NCBI GenBank assembly: GCA_022264855.1
Contig: JABYQU010000053.1
Span: 1 to 64,000 of the forward strand
DNA: 64,000 nucleotides
Source of the DNA: Lenzites betulinus
Taxonomy: Eukaryota > Basidiomycota > Agaricomycetes > Polyporales > Polyporaceae
Direction of reading: 5' to 3'
The notes beneath the pieces are model-generated. The model did no database searches. It saw nothing but the letters and a program-made list of their open reading frames with translations, and had not been told where the DNA came from. The translations under genes were made by a program, and so were the position numbers. Below, one piece after another: positions 32,769-44,063 of this stretch (within the stretch, counting starts at the first letter, position 1; each line of letters begins with the position of its first letter).

Positions 32769-33956
32769 ACATTGGTACTGGTACACGCGAGTGCGCGCGC
32801 GGGGCGAGTGCGACCCTGGCCTTGCGAGGCCCTGCGAGATCTTCCGGATGGAATGCTGGCCTCTGGGTGGGCAGTGGGGGATAAGTCTCGGTGGGCAACG
32901 GGGAGTAGTTCTCGGTGGCCATGGGGTAGGTCCCAGTGGGAGTTTGGATTCCCTGCGTAGAGGAGTGAGTTGGACTTTGGACTCAGACTCGGCTCGAGTG
33001 GTGCACACTCTCTGGCTGGGACTTGCTCTCGCTGTGGCCTCTTGTGCTCGCTGCCTCTGTCTTCAGGACACCGATGACCAGATCCGCGCGCGCGCAGAGG
33101 TAAGCGACACAGCTCGATACTCGACGCCAATGGCTGTGCCAGGACAGTGCGCCGCCCAGGGTACGCGCTCCCCTGCGCTCATCTGAGATCCATCGACACC
33201 CTGACCATCCCCGCCCACGCAGTGTCACGCCGCCGGCGTCCGCGCGCAACAACGCCCCGCCGCTCCGAAGGCTCACAAGTTACAACGCGAGTAAGTATCG
33301 CTCACGCGCACCCTCGGGGCCGTCCCGTCGGAGAGGTAATTGCGACTTCGGGGACTACAACGCCAGCGCCCATCACGGGCCTTGCTAATAGAACTTTCAT
33401 GGCGCCGCCGCTCGACACCACCCGCGAGCCGCGGTGTCACATCAGCCCCGCTCGCTCGCCTGTGCCGCCTCACCCTGGTGCGAAGAATAAACGACAACGT
33501 CTTGCTCCGGGTGTTGCGCTCACAGCTCCGCCCCGGTAACTTTCCCGACGGCGCCTGGAAAGATGCAGAAGAGGCTCGCCGCGCCACGCCGATGTTTTCC
33601 TGCTCGGCTGGCTGTCCGCCAGGGACTGAAATTGTGTTGGCGACACACGTCAGGATGCCGGCGTGAGCATCAGCGCGCGGCAAACATTTTGAGCGCGATC
33701 GCGCACAGCTGGCGAGCAGGCAGGTCAGCGGTTGACACGGCTTCGAGCATGTACATAGTACTATTCCTCTATATAATTGCTATTTCCCGCCTTGCCTCAC
33801 GAGCCCGTTTGCTTTTCGACGAGCGCGAACGCGCCGTACAGTGCAGGCAGTCACATTGATTATTACCAGACTAATATGATAAAGTAGACAGGAAAAGAAA
33901 GATGCCGGCGCACTCAGTCGCTCTCTGAGACGTCCCCGACCCGGTGCCCAGGCAGC
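32769..33956. other. Region between convergent genes in copy 1
   Basis: No gene recognised. It contains a degenerate 24 nt minisatellite (32861-32945) and GC-rich sequence with many overlapping short frames. An AT-rich patch (about 33750-33900) next to the stop of the minus-strand gene may hold its terminator. Confidence 0.4.
32861..32945 (+). repeat. Degenerate 22-26 nt minisatellite, about three units
   Basis: Units start CTCTGGGTGGGCAGTGGGGG (32861), CTCGGTGGGCAACGGGGAG (32887) and CTCGGTGGCCATGGGGTAG (32911), with a partial CCAGTGGGAG after them. The tract is retained in every array copy. Confidence 0.55.
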
Positions 33957-34609
33957 TCACATGCGCCGCAAATTTCCTAGGTGGTGCGCCCAGTACCCGC
34001 CGTACACGTCCTCGACGGGATATTCGGGCCCGTCCTCATCGTCGCTGTCGACGCGCCGCGCACTCTTCGCCCCGTTCCGCACGTACCGAGGCGGGTACTT
34101 CTCCGCGTCGACCGTCGGCCGCGCCCGTCGCCCCTTGATGTCGTTCCGCCCGCAGTGCACCGTCGACCCCCGAAAGTCTGCGCTCGGGCACGCGTTCCGC
34201 GCGTCCTCCAGCGCCGCGAGCCGCTCGCCCGCCGTCGTCCATGCCCACCGCATCTTGCCCCTCTCCCACGCGTGCAGCAGCGCCCGGATGTGCGCCGTCG
34301 CGATCGCCCGGTCGCTCAGATTCACAAACGGCACGCCAGCCGGCCAGCCGACGAGCTTGACCCTGTGCGCGAGGAAGACGTCCTTGCAGAAGCTCCGCAC
34401 CGTCCAGCGCATCTTCGCCCGCGGGTTCCCCGTGAACTCGGCTGCGGACGCCGGCGGCGGTCAGTCACGGGGCGCGCCGCGCGGACGCTGTGCGGGAGAC
34501 ACTCACCCAGTCCGTCTGCGATCACCATGCGGGCCGTGCCCTTTTCGCGGGCAAGCGGCGTAGCGTAGTCCTCTCCGAGCGCGTCTCGAAGTCTGTTTGC
34601 GCGTGGCAT
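33957..34609 (-). CDS. Conserved basidiomycete protein of unknown function, copy 1
   Basis: Two exons, 34609-34507 and 34441-33957, with a 65 nt GT-AG intron, give 195 residues. Exon 1: MPRANRLRDALGEDYATPLA, then EKGTARMVIADGL. Exon 2: AEFTGNPRAKMRWTVRSFCK, then HRVKLVGWPAGVPFVNLSD, IRALLHAWERGKMRWAWTT, and an acidic tail with DSDDEDGPEYPVEDVYGGYW. The block KLVGWPAGVPFVNLSD recurs, from memory, in many uncharacterised Agaricomycete proteins, where it reads roughly VGWPxxVPFxNLSD. The function is unknown. Such genes are often near repeats, but no transposase, reverse transcriptase or integrase feature is present. It is convergent with the acetyltransferase gene. Confidence 0.75.
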
Positions 34610-37035
34610 GTCGGTGTGAGCTGTATGGGCCGAGGCGACGCCAGAGGATGTGCAAATAGTCGAATGCGCAAGGGGTGGCGGGGAGTAGGTGTTGACGCAG
34701 CAGAGCAGGCGTCAGGTAGTGTCCAGATTATTAGTATCGCTAGCCTATAGACCGGCCGACCGAATGTATCCCTGCACGAGCGCGTCACAGCGCGCTGCCG
34801 AGGACGCTCGCACAGTGGCTACAGCCGCCTTCGCGTTTCTGACCGCTCCCGTACCGCGCCAGCGCCCACTGCGTAACGAGTCTGCGTCGTGAGCGATCCG
34901 AGACGTGTGCACTTGTTAGAGGATGTACTATGCTCGTGTCAGCCACATTTCAGAAAATAGCAGGTCGCCCGCTATCCTGCACTCACCTGTTTAAAGTACG
35001 ACGATGCTCCTGCATATTGAGAACGCCTCTGTACGGTGGCGCATGTCGGTTGCACGCCGCAACTCGAAAGTTCAAGGTGCGCTGTGACTGCCGCGTCTCT
35101 CGAGTCGCCGGCCGCAGCGCGATTGAGTCCTCGGAGCGACCGCTTGGTGTCCCTTCGACAACAAGTTATGCACGCAAACTGAGACAAGACAGAGCCGTTG
35201 GGCGGCGTCGGAGCGAACTCGAACGGGTGTGCGGCAGGCACGACCCTGTCCGTCCAGTTACAACGCCGGCAGGGTAGATCTGAGTCTTCCGCGCTCGACG
35301 TGGCAAAACGCCAACATTTGCGTGCGCGCCGCGGCGGCTAGAGCGTAGTACCTGAAAAGATGGTGTAAGCAGGGGACGGGCTCGTCATTTGGTATAGGGC
35401 GCGTACCGTTGGGAGAGGCGCACCGACGACCTGCGGACCGCAGGCCCCGCGCCGCTTGTTTTACACACCCTGTGGAAACGGGCCCGCGCGGGCGTTGCGA
35501 GCAGTCTCGATGACCGAGTTCACATTGTGTATTCCGACGGTTTGCGCCCGAGCGAGTACTATACTCGACGCGCAAACTCTACGTATACCGTACCGAAGTC
35601 AGAGAAAACGCTTGCGAATGCGAGGCCTCGCGCAGAGTGCTTACCGCGCCGACGGGCATGATGGCGGAACGCAAGCAGGGACGAGGAGAGCGCGATTGCA
35701 GCCAAGGGTGCAGCACTGCCACCAGGGCCACTTCAGCGAGCGCGCGGTCTGAATCGAGCGCCGGCCCAGTGCGCCTTCCTCCTCATCCCGCTCTCTCGGT
35801 GAGGTGCAGGGTCCCGCCGGGACGGGGAGCTCCACGGTCCCTGGCAATGGATCCGGAGCCTTCCCGACGGCGCCCAGCGCAACTCAACCCGAAGCTTATT
35901 ATATTTTTGTCACGCGTACGTTGTCCCTGAGGTACTACTTGGCCCCGCGCGCGCCGACGCGGCGTACTAGACACGTCCGCGTTCTGTGCACCGCAAAGGC
36001 TTGCCGGGGACTAGCAGCGTGTCGTGCCGTCATTGGGGGCGACATCCCCCTACACCCGGTCTTTCCGACTCGATGGTACGGCGCGATTCACTCTGCGCGT
36101 CCCGAGCACTAACCAGACGAGTGGGCGTTCGAGCCTATCCCCCACTTCTCTCTTCCGCGCACCGAGCACGAGGGTGAGCGACTGCTCCGGGTCAGAGCTC
36201 GTCGTGCGATGGCTGCGAGCTGCCTATGATGAACGTCGGTGAGTGTTCGCTCTGTCTGTCATCGTTGCACGGGAGAAACACTCACGTTGTGACGAGGACA
36301 CTACAGCGACGCAGGCAACTCCCCCCAGCCCTCGTACAACACCCCAGGCCCGACGCTACGCCGTCGTCGCGTCGCGCTGGCGCATTTCCGCGCCCTTCAC
36401 CCTGCGCCACGCACCCACGCAGAACCGCCCTCACGCACGCAAGGATACACGCTCGAGCGCGTCTTGGGCAGCTCGTGTACAGGCCACGCCACCCGGGGGT
36501 GCTGGGGAATGGCGGGGTGCACTGGGGTGCGCTGGGGGAGGCGTGGGCCTCCCGGGGAACGCAATGGCGCGCCAGGGAACACAAGGGCACACCGGGGCGC
36601 GAGGGGCATGCCAGGGGGGCGAGAGGGCGTACCGGGGAGCGCTGTACGACGCCGGGGATCGCGGGGCGCTGTCCACGAGCATGGGGCCGCGCCCGGCGGG
36701 GAGGCAGCGCGCCCATCCCGCACGAGCTTGATACGTCCTATTCCGCTTGGGCGGCGTGCGAAGTGGCTGAGTGGGCTCGGGCTGCGCACACGATCGCGTG
36801 CGCGGATCGGTACCGTTGCAGGATGAGGCGCGAGGCGGGGCTGGCGATGTTCGGTGTGTACATGCCAGAGGGGGCTGCCCAGCCGCGGGGCGGGTCTGCG
36901 CAGGGCGCGCGGGGATCGCGGGGCGCGTGGGGGACGTCTACAGGAGGGCATTCGACACGTCGTGCGGCGGCGGGGGAATCTATAGAGGCGGGTGGCCTTG
37001 TCCCTATGTGTGCGTGGCGCCTTCGGACGCTCGAG
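34610..37035. other. GC-rich DNA without recognisable genes, copy 1
   Basis: Long open frames occur on both strands (several over 140 codons between 36200 and 37100), but they overlap in up to five frames, use Arg/Ala/Pro/Gly-rich sequence and match nothing. This is the pattern of GC-rich noncoding DNA. The promoter of the minus-strand gene should lie just beyond 34610. Confidence 0.45.
36486..36700 (+). repeat. G-rich strand-asymmetric tract, copy 1
   Basis: Runs of GGGG spaced by 4-12 nt (for example GGGGGTGCTGGGGAATGGCG at 36499 and CGGGGCGCGAGGGGCATGCC at 36594), loosely repeating a GGGGNGCNNNGGGG theme. It could form G-quadruplexes. The tract also occurs in copies 2 and 3, with small length differences in the G runs. 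Confidence 0.55.
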
Positions 37036-38750
37036 AATGGCACAAGACAATGTCTGCGCAAATCATGCTGAACGCCAGCGTGCGTGTGGGTAATGTGCAT
37101 GCGAGTGGACGTACTGAATGGCGCTGCAAGAGGCCGCGCGCTCGAGCCGGGGTGCGCGATCGCAGATTGGCGGCGTCCATCACATCCGAGTCGCGAGAGT
37201 GGTCGATTTCGCGACCTGCTCGTACCGCGCTGAAACTCGGTGAGCGCAGACGGACAGCGCAGGCGAGACGACGTACAGAGTGGCACGAGGGCGGGATGCC
37301 GGGCCAGCGCGGGGTGCACGATCGGGGCGGGATTCCCATAGCGAAATCATGTAAAACGTCGATTTTGAACGTTGCTCGTATCGCGCTGTAAATTCATTAG
37401 CCCGCGTAGTATGTCCAGGCGAACGAACGTACAACGTCGCGCGCCAGTCGCTCGGAATCCCGGCGCGGAATGTGTGATTTTACTGGTTTGCCCACGAAAT
37501 GACACGGATTCGACGCAAAGTGGACCCTCGCGGATCGGGCTGAGACTTGCTGTGGGTATGCGCAGTGGTGCATCGAGTCCGCCGTCGTATGCGCAGCGCG
37601 GGCGGAGCGGGACGTGGGGTGTTGTGCCGCGATCGAGCACGCCGGCTGGCGAATGTGTGCACGGCGCCGCGCACGACGAGGAACGCTCCGAGCGGGCTGG
37701 GGGCGGGTGGGCGTACGGCGTACATGCATGTCCACGTGCATGCGAGGCTGCATCGCGCAGGGAAAAAACGCCAGCCCGCGGCGAGCATTCTTCTGTGGAC
37801 ATGCTAGTGCATAGTCAGATGGCGCTGGAGGACATCAGTCAGAACGAATCCAATCAGAACGAAACTTACTACACACCGTTCGTATATATAGAGGAGCCCG
37901 TGTGCCAATTTGCGCGGCGCGGGGCCTTGGTGTCGGCGCGGGGTGAGTGATCATGTTCGGCGAGCGTCCGCCATGAAATGGCACAGAATGCATGGGATTT
38001 CGAACTGCTCGGCGCGTGGCGAGACGATGCGAGCCCACTCCGTTCGTACACAGGAGGGTGTGCGCGGAGTGTGAGGGTACAAGGTGGCGCCGTTCGGCCG
38101 CGGCGAGCAATTTGTGCGAAAATATCTCTGAGGTGCAATATGCTGCACCTGCTCTGAGCGCGTTAATACTTGGCATAAGTAAGCGGTACACGCCTGCGAG
38201 CACGCATGTACGTTTGCGTCGAAAACGGACAAAATCCGCGTGGGCAGTAGCACATTTTCTATGCGCAGCCGTGCAAAAGTGCTCGAATGACGCAAAATTC
38301 GACCTGCCCGGATCGGGCTGAAAATGCACACAGACACTGCGTACATGCACCACAGCTCGCGTTCTCGATCGCGGCGCGAACGGACACAGAATGGATGCGG
38401 GGCGGGCGAATATGTGTGCATGTCCATGAAATCACTCGAAATGACGCAAACTCGACCTGCTCGGATCGTCTTGCAACTTCGCATGCGCATAGAGAACGTG
38501 CAGGAGAAGCTATATGGAGCATCTCGCGGCAGGGAAACAGGGGACGGGGGAGTTATTGACTGATCTCATCGTCAATTCTGTCCAAGATGAGCATACACAA
38601 CGTTTGACTCATCGTATCGGGCTGAAAATGCGTGGGTATATGCTTTATGTATCGACAACGGTGCACACCAAAGTACAGAGCAGTAGGCGGCATGGTCGAG
38701 ACGGGGCGGGCCGGTCACTCCACATGCCTATGAAACTGCGCTGGCCGTCG
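37036..38750. repeat. Degenerate satellite, period about 150-160 bp, copy 1
   Basis: A core like ACCTGCTCGGATCGGGCTGA recurs at about 37212, 37373, 37528, 37683, 38004, 38148, 38302, 38456 and 38605. Neighbouring spacings are 144-161 bp, and the one gap (37683 to 38004, about 321 bp) equals two periods. Each unit tends to begin with AAATGRCRCAR. Units are strongly diverged from each other, but the whole block is nearly identical between array copies (also 46485-48200 and 56693-58410). Confidence 0.65.
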
Positions 38751-39261
38751 CGAGCGCGACAGGCACGGCGCGGCCCTAGAACGAGACTTGTGCATCCCCA
38801 TCGTGCTTGTGAACGTGCGCGCGAAGCCGTTTTTTCTCTGTCGCAGTCTGTCTGGAGCGGAGGGGCGCGTATGCGCGGAGGACGGCATTAGCGTGCAGTG
38901 GGCGGGCGGAGGAGGAGCCAGGCGCCTGGCCGCGGTTGGGGCGTACAGGCGGAGAGTGTCCGCACTGAGCGATGTGCGAGGTGGAAGAGAGCAGAGATTG
39001 GCAGACGCCCGCTGCCCAATTCGCTCTCTTCCTCATTCGTCCTCACGCTTAGTAAGCACTCGTGAGGCCTGACGCTCGTTCCTCGCTTTAGGCCTTACGT
39101 CGAGTGTCCGTCGAGGGCGGAGGGCGAGCCCTTTGGAGGGGAACAGCCTGCGCAGAGCAGCAGGCAAGGGCGGGCGCAGGCGGGGGAAGGCAGAAGAGAG
39201 CGCAGAGCAGACAGCCGCGAACGAGCGCAACAGCTGCCTGACGTCACCGGCCGGGCAGGCC
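38751..39261. other. Distal end of unit copy 1
   Basis: No gene seen. It contains the join GAAGCCG/TTTTTTCTCTG (38829/38830), where the 741 bp segment of copy 2 is absent, and then the CT- and GA-rich sequence that leads into the next unit. Confidence 0.45.
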
Positions 39262-39564
39262 ATCGAGCGCGGTGGACGTGATGAGCCGGCGGGGAGAAAA
39301 CCCGTGATGAAGGCCGGATGCGGGGTAGCGGGTTGCCGGAGGCGCATAGTACTTATGGTGAGTCTTGCCTGAACGACCACCTGAGCATTCTAGCCCCTCT
39401 CTTTGACACTTGCTCGCTGCTAGTACTCGATTGAACGAGACTGGCCACTCTATCTCCCGCTTTATATACCGCACGTTTTCCGGGACAGGCAGACGGACCC
39501 CAGTCGATCTGAGTCTACACTTGCCTACCCCCGCTTACCCCACATTGCCTCAGCAACTGCTTTT

Positions 39565-42225
39565 ATGTTCCAGTCAACACGACGCGCAGCCTCTACCCGG
39601 TCTCTTCCAGCATTGGTACGTCATAGCCTTCTTTCTGCGCTTCGCGTGTTCGGCGTGACTTGGTGAGAACTATGGTCTCGGTCCGGCCCGGGAGATGCGA
39701 CGACGAGTGTGGTGGGAAAGAATGGGCACATACGCCTTCTCACCGGCATTTATAACTCGACCTGCCTGCTTTCCTACCAAGAGATTCTCGTCATATCTAG
39801 CTCTTTGACTAGTCGCGCGCAATACCCCATAATGCACCCTATGCATGCCCAGAGGGATCATCCGCGTCCTGATGCGCGCAGGACATGCAAGATGCTGTTT
39901 GGGCCCACAGGGTTCCAGCCGACCCATTTCCGTCCCGGGATCATTGCCTGTGGTTTCCTGACGGGAAAGCGGATACCCGACTCTGCATATGTACCAGACG
40001 AAAGCCAACACTGACCCAACCTCGTCCAGTCCCATAGGCCTGCCACAATGTCCAAGACGCGCACCTTCAAGTCCTCTGCGCCGCGCAAATCCGACGTCCC
40101 CCCAGGGTACGTCGCGGACCCCAATCAAGGCCCATGCTGCGATATGAAGCGTCGCTGCCGCGCCTCCCCGTGCCCACCATCTCCTCGACTGCATCAAAAT
40201 ACCTCGAGACGGTCGAGCCGCACCTCACGCGCGAGCAGTTCGCGAAGACGCAGGCGGCGGTGAACGCGTTCGTCGGCTCGGAGCAGGCCAAGGTGCTGCA
40301 GGAGCGTCTGCAGGCGCGCGCCACGGATCCGGGCACGAAGAGCTGGCTGGCGGACTGGTGGAACGAGGCGGCGTACATGGGCTATCGCGATCCTGTGGTC
40401 GTATTTGTGAGCTACTTCTACGTGCATGTGGACGACAAGACGCGGCCAAGCCAGGCGAAGCGGGCGGCGCAGCTGCTGAAGGCGACTCTGCCGTTCAGGC
40501 AGTTGACCGAGAGGTGGGTGGTCTACGCTGTTGCTCTGGGGAGACGTACTGACAACCCCGTAGCGGTCAGCTTGAGCCGGAGAAGGTGCGTGGGGCGCCC
40601 TTGGCGATGTCTTCATACGAGTGGCTGTAAGTCTGTCGTACCAGTAGGAGGACCTGTCCTGACATCTGCTTAGATTCCACTCGAGTCGATACCCTACGAA
40701 GCCTTCGGACACCGCGAAGAAATTTGACCCCCAGGCCCATAATCACGTCGTGTTCGTAAGGAAAAACAAGTTCTTCAAGGTCGCGTTAGCGGACAAGTCC
40801 GGACGCGAGCTGTCTGCAGAAGAACTCGAGGCACAGATTGAGAAGGTGATCAAGTTGGCGGGTAGCGAGAAGGCAACGCCCGTCGGCGCACTGACGTCGG
40901 AGAACCGCGACGTCTGGACAGATGTGTGTCACTTTCAACCTCTACTCCCGCTGTGGATGTCCTCGCTAATCATAGCGATAGGCCCGCGCTGCCCTCCTCG
41001 CAGCATCTCCGTCTAACGCTGCCTCATTGGCAGATATCGAGTCTGCGATACTGGTGGTTGCATTGGACGACACGAAGCCCGTCACGCGCGAGCAGGCGAG
41101 CTGGCAGTGCTGGGTCGGCGACGGCAGGAACCGGTTCTACGACAAGCACCAATGTTCGTATCCTAGTCGTCGATCTCTGTCCCGCTCTAACCTCTGCCCG
41201 CATTGCAGTCATCGTGTTCGAGAACGGCAAGTCCGGGTTCCTCGGGGAGCACTCGTGCATGGACGGCACGCCCACGCTGCGCCTGAACGAGTTCATCCTC
41301 GCCGCGCTCGCGCACGGGAAGGTTGACCTCGGGACCGCGCCCGCCGGCGCGCAACTGGAACCCCCGCAAGAGCTGCCCTTTACACTCGATGCACCCACGC
41401 AGCAGGCCATCGCAGCCGCGGAGGAGCACTTCGACGCGCTCGTCGGCGCGCACGAGATGGAAGTGCTGCACTACGAGGGGTACGGGAAAGAGGCGATCAA
41501 GGCGTACAAGGCCTCGCCCGACGCGTGGGCGCAGCTCGTGAAGCAGCTCGCGTTCCACAAGATGTTCGGCCGTCCGGGCGTGTGTTACGAGAGCGCGCAG
41601 ACGCGCAAGTACCAGCTCGGCCGCACGGAGGTTATCCGGAGCGCGAGCAAGGAGAGCAAGGCGTGGGCGGAGGCGATGCTCGACCCCAGCCAGACTGTAA
41701 GAGGCGTGTTTGTATACTCGCGAAGTGTGATGCTGATATGCAGGACGAACACCGCGCTGCGCTGTTCCGCAAGGCTGTCTCGCGCCACCTCCAGTACGCG
41801 GCATGGGCAGCCGATGGCCAGGGCGTCGACCGCCACCTCTTTGGCCTCAAGAAGTGCCTGAAGGAGGGCGAGCCCGTCCCTGAGATCTACACGGACGAGG
41901 CGTTCTCGAAGACGAACCATTGGGAGCTGTCCACGTCACAGCTCTCGTCGCCCTATCTCGATGGCTGGGGCTACGGCGAAGGTGTGTAGAGCGTGCTTTC
42001 GTGCGACCTGCGCGCAATGCTAATGTACATGGGATAGTCGTCCCTGATGGGTACGGCCTCTCGTACTCCATCGGCGACCACTATATCCGCTGGACGATCA
42101 CGAGCCTCAAGCGCCGCACGGCCGAGCTCAAGCATTACCTCGCGGAGGCGGCGACAGAGACGCGGGCGATGATGGAGCGCGCTGCTGCGGAGGCGAAGAA
42201 GGAGGCGGACAAGGCGAAGCTGTGA
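39565..42225 (+). CDS. CAT2: Carnitine O-acetyltransferase, copy 2 (one frameshift)
   Basis: Identical in layout to copy 1: presequence exon with ATG at 39565, second ATG at 40048, C-terminal AKL. One base is missing after AATCAAGG at about 40130, so the N-terminal part (…YVADPNQGP) goes out of frame with MLRYEASLPRLPVPT. The frame from that Met (40134) onward is open across all later exons. The intron before DEHRAALFRK is 9 nt shorter than in copies 1 and 3. The missing base lies in a G/C homopolymer stretch, so a consensus error is at least as likely as a real mutation. Confidence 0.85.
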
Positions 42226-43412
42226 ACATTGGTACTGGTACACGCGAGTGCGCGCGCGGGGCGAGTGCGACCCTGGCCTTGCGAGGCCCTGCGAGATCTT
42301 CCGGATGGAATGCTGGCCTCTGGGTGGGCAGTGGGGGATAAGTCTCGGTGGGCAACGGGGAGTAGTTCTCGGTGGCCATGGGGTAGGTCCCAGTGGGAGT
42401 TTGGATTCCCTGCGTAGAGGAGTGAGTTGGACTTTGGACTCAGACTCGGCTCGAGTGGTGCACACTCTCTGGCTGGGACTTGCTCTCGCTGTGGCCTCTT
42501 GTGCTCGCTGCCTCTGTCTTCAGGACACCGATGACCAGATCCGCGCGCGCGCAGAGGTAAGCGACACAGCTCGATACTCGACGCCAATGGCCTGTGCCAG
42601 GACAGTGCGCCGCCCAGGGTACGCGCTCCCCTGCGCTCATCTGAGATCCATCGACACCCTGACCATCCCCGCCCACGCAGTGTCACGCCGCCGGCGTCGC
42701 GCGCAACAACGCCCGCCGCTCCGAAGGCTCACAAGTTACAACGCGAGTAAGTATCGCTCACGCGCACCCTCGGGGCCGTCCCGTCGGAGAGGTAATTGCG
42801 ACTTCGGGGACTACAACGCCAGCGCCCATCACGGGCCTTGCTAATAGAACTTTCATGGCGCCGCCGCTCGACACCACCCGCGAGCCGCGGTGTCACATCA
42901 GCCCCGCTCGCTCGCCTGTGCCGCCTCACCCTGGTGCGAAGAATAAACGACAACGTCTTGCTCCGGGTGTTGCGCTCACAGCTCCGCCCCGGTAACTTTC
43001 CCGACGGCGCCTGGAAAGATGCAGAAGAGGCTCGCCGCGCCACGCCGATGTTTTCCTGCTCGGCTGGCTGTCCGCCAGGGACTGAAATTGTGTTGGCGAC
43101 ACACGTCAGGATGCCGGCGTGAGCATCAGCGCGCGGCAAACATTTTGAGCGCGATCGCGCACAGCTGGCGAGCAGGCAGGTCAGCGGTTGACACGGCTTC
43201 GAGCATGTACATAGTACTATTCCTCTATATAATTGCTATTTCCCGCCTTGCCTCACGAGCCCGTTTGCTTTTCGACGAGCGCGAACGCGCCGTACAGTGC
43301 AGGCAGTCACATTGATTATTACCAGACTAATATGATAAAGTAGACAGGAAAAGAAAGATGCCGGCGCACTCAGTCGCTCTCTGAGACGTCCCCGACCCGG
43401 TGCCCAGGCAGC

Positions 43413-44063
43413 TCACATGCGCCGCAAATTTCCTAGGTGGTGCGCCCAGTACCCGCCGTACACGTCCTCGACGGGATATTCGGGCCCGTCCTCATCGTCG
43501 CTGTCGACGCGCCGCGCACTCTTCGCCCCGTTCCGCACGTACCGAGGCGGGTACTTCTCCGCGTCGACCGTCGGCCGCGCCCGTCGCCCCTTGATGTCGT
43601 TCCGCCCGCAGTGCACCGTCGACCCCCGAAAGTCTGCGCTCGGGCACGCGTTCCGCGCGTCCTCCAGCGCCGCGAGCCGCTCGCCCGCCGTCGTCCATGC
43701 CCACCGCATCTTGCCCTCTCCCACGCGTGCAGCAGCGCCCGGATGTGCGCCGTCGCGATCGCCCGGTCGCTCAGATTCACAAACGGCACGCCAGCCGGCC
43801 AGCCGACGAGCTTGACCCTGTGCGCGAGGAAGACGTCCTTGCAGAAGCTCCGCACCGTCCAGCGCATCTTCGCCCGCGGGTTCCCCGTGAACTCGGCTGC
43901 GGACGCCGGCGGCGGTCAGTCACGGGGCGCGCCGCGCGGACGCTGTGCGGGAGACACTCACCAGTCCGTCTGCGATCACCATGCGGGCCGTGCCCTTTTC
44001 GCGGGCAAGCGGCGTAGCGTAGTCCTCTCCGAGCGCGTCTCGAAGTCTGTTTGCGCGTGGCAT
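43413..44063 (-). pseudogene. Unknown minus-strand gene, copy 2 (frameshifted)
   Basis: Counterpart of the copy 1 gene at 33957-34609. A C is missing in CTTGCCCTCTCC (about 43717), which breaks exon 2 between FVNLSDRAIATAHIRALLHA and KMRWAWTT. A second C is missing at the splice donor (about 43962), which shifts the exon 1/exon 2 join. Both lesions are homopolymer shortenings and may be sequencing errors rather than decay. Confidence 0.65.

Larger units (their letters stand above)
29794..39261. repeat. Tandem unit copy 1 (9468 bp)
   Basis: First copy of a large direct repeat. Homology with the later copies begins at ATCGAG (29794) and becomes essentially exact from GTGATGAGCCGG (29810). The corresponding marks in later copies are at 39262, 49451 and 58921. 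The unit holds the carnitine acetyltransferase gene (+), an unknown gene (-), a G-rich tract and a degenerate satellite. This copy lacks a 741 bp segment found only in copy 2. Confidence 0.95.

Noticed and set aside
36226..37071. 281-codon plus-strand frame in the G-rich part of the unit
   Set aside because: Overlaps comparable frames on both strands, is broken in copy 2 by single-base changes and encodes low-complexity Arg/Gly/Ala. Not supported as a gene.
37036..38750. CRISPR-like array
   Set aside because: The repeats are long, strongly diverged and without unique spacers of constant size, and the DNA is eukaryotic. It is a satellite.
29794..39261. Composite transposable element
   Set aside because: No terminal inverted or long terminal repeats, target-site duplications, transposase, reverse transcriptase or integrase were seen. 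Copies are strictly adjacent and in direct orientation.
40126..40140. Programmed frameshifting in acetyltransferase copies 2 and 4
   Set aside because: No slippery heptamer or downstream structure is evident, and copies 1 and 3 are in frame at this site. A homopolymer miscall or a plain mutation is simpler.
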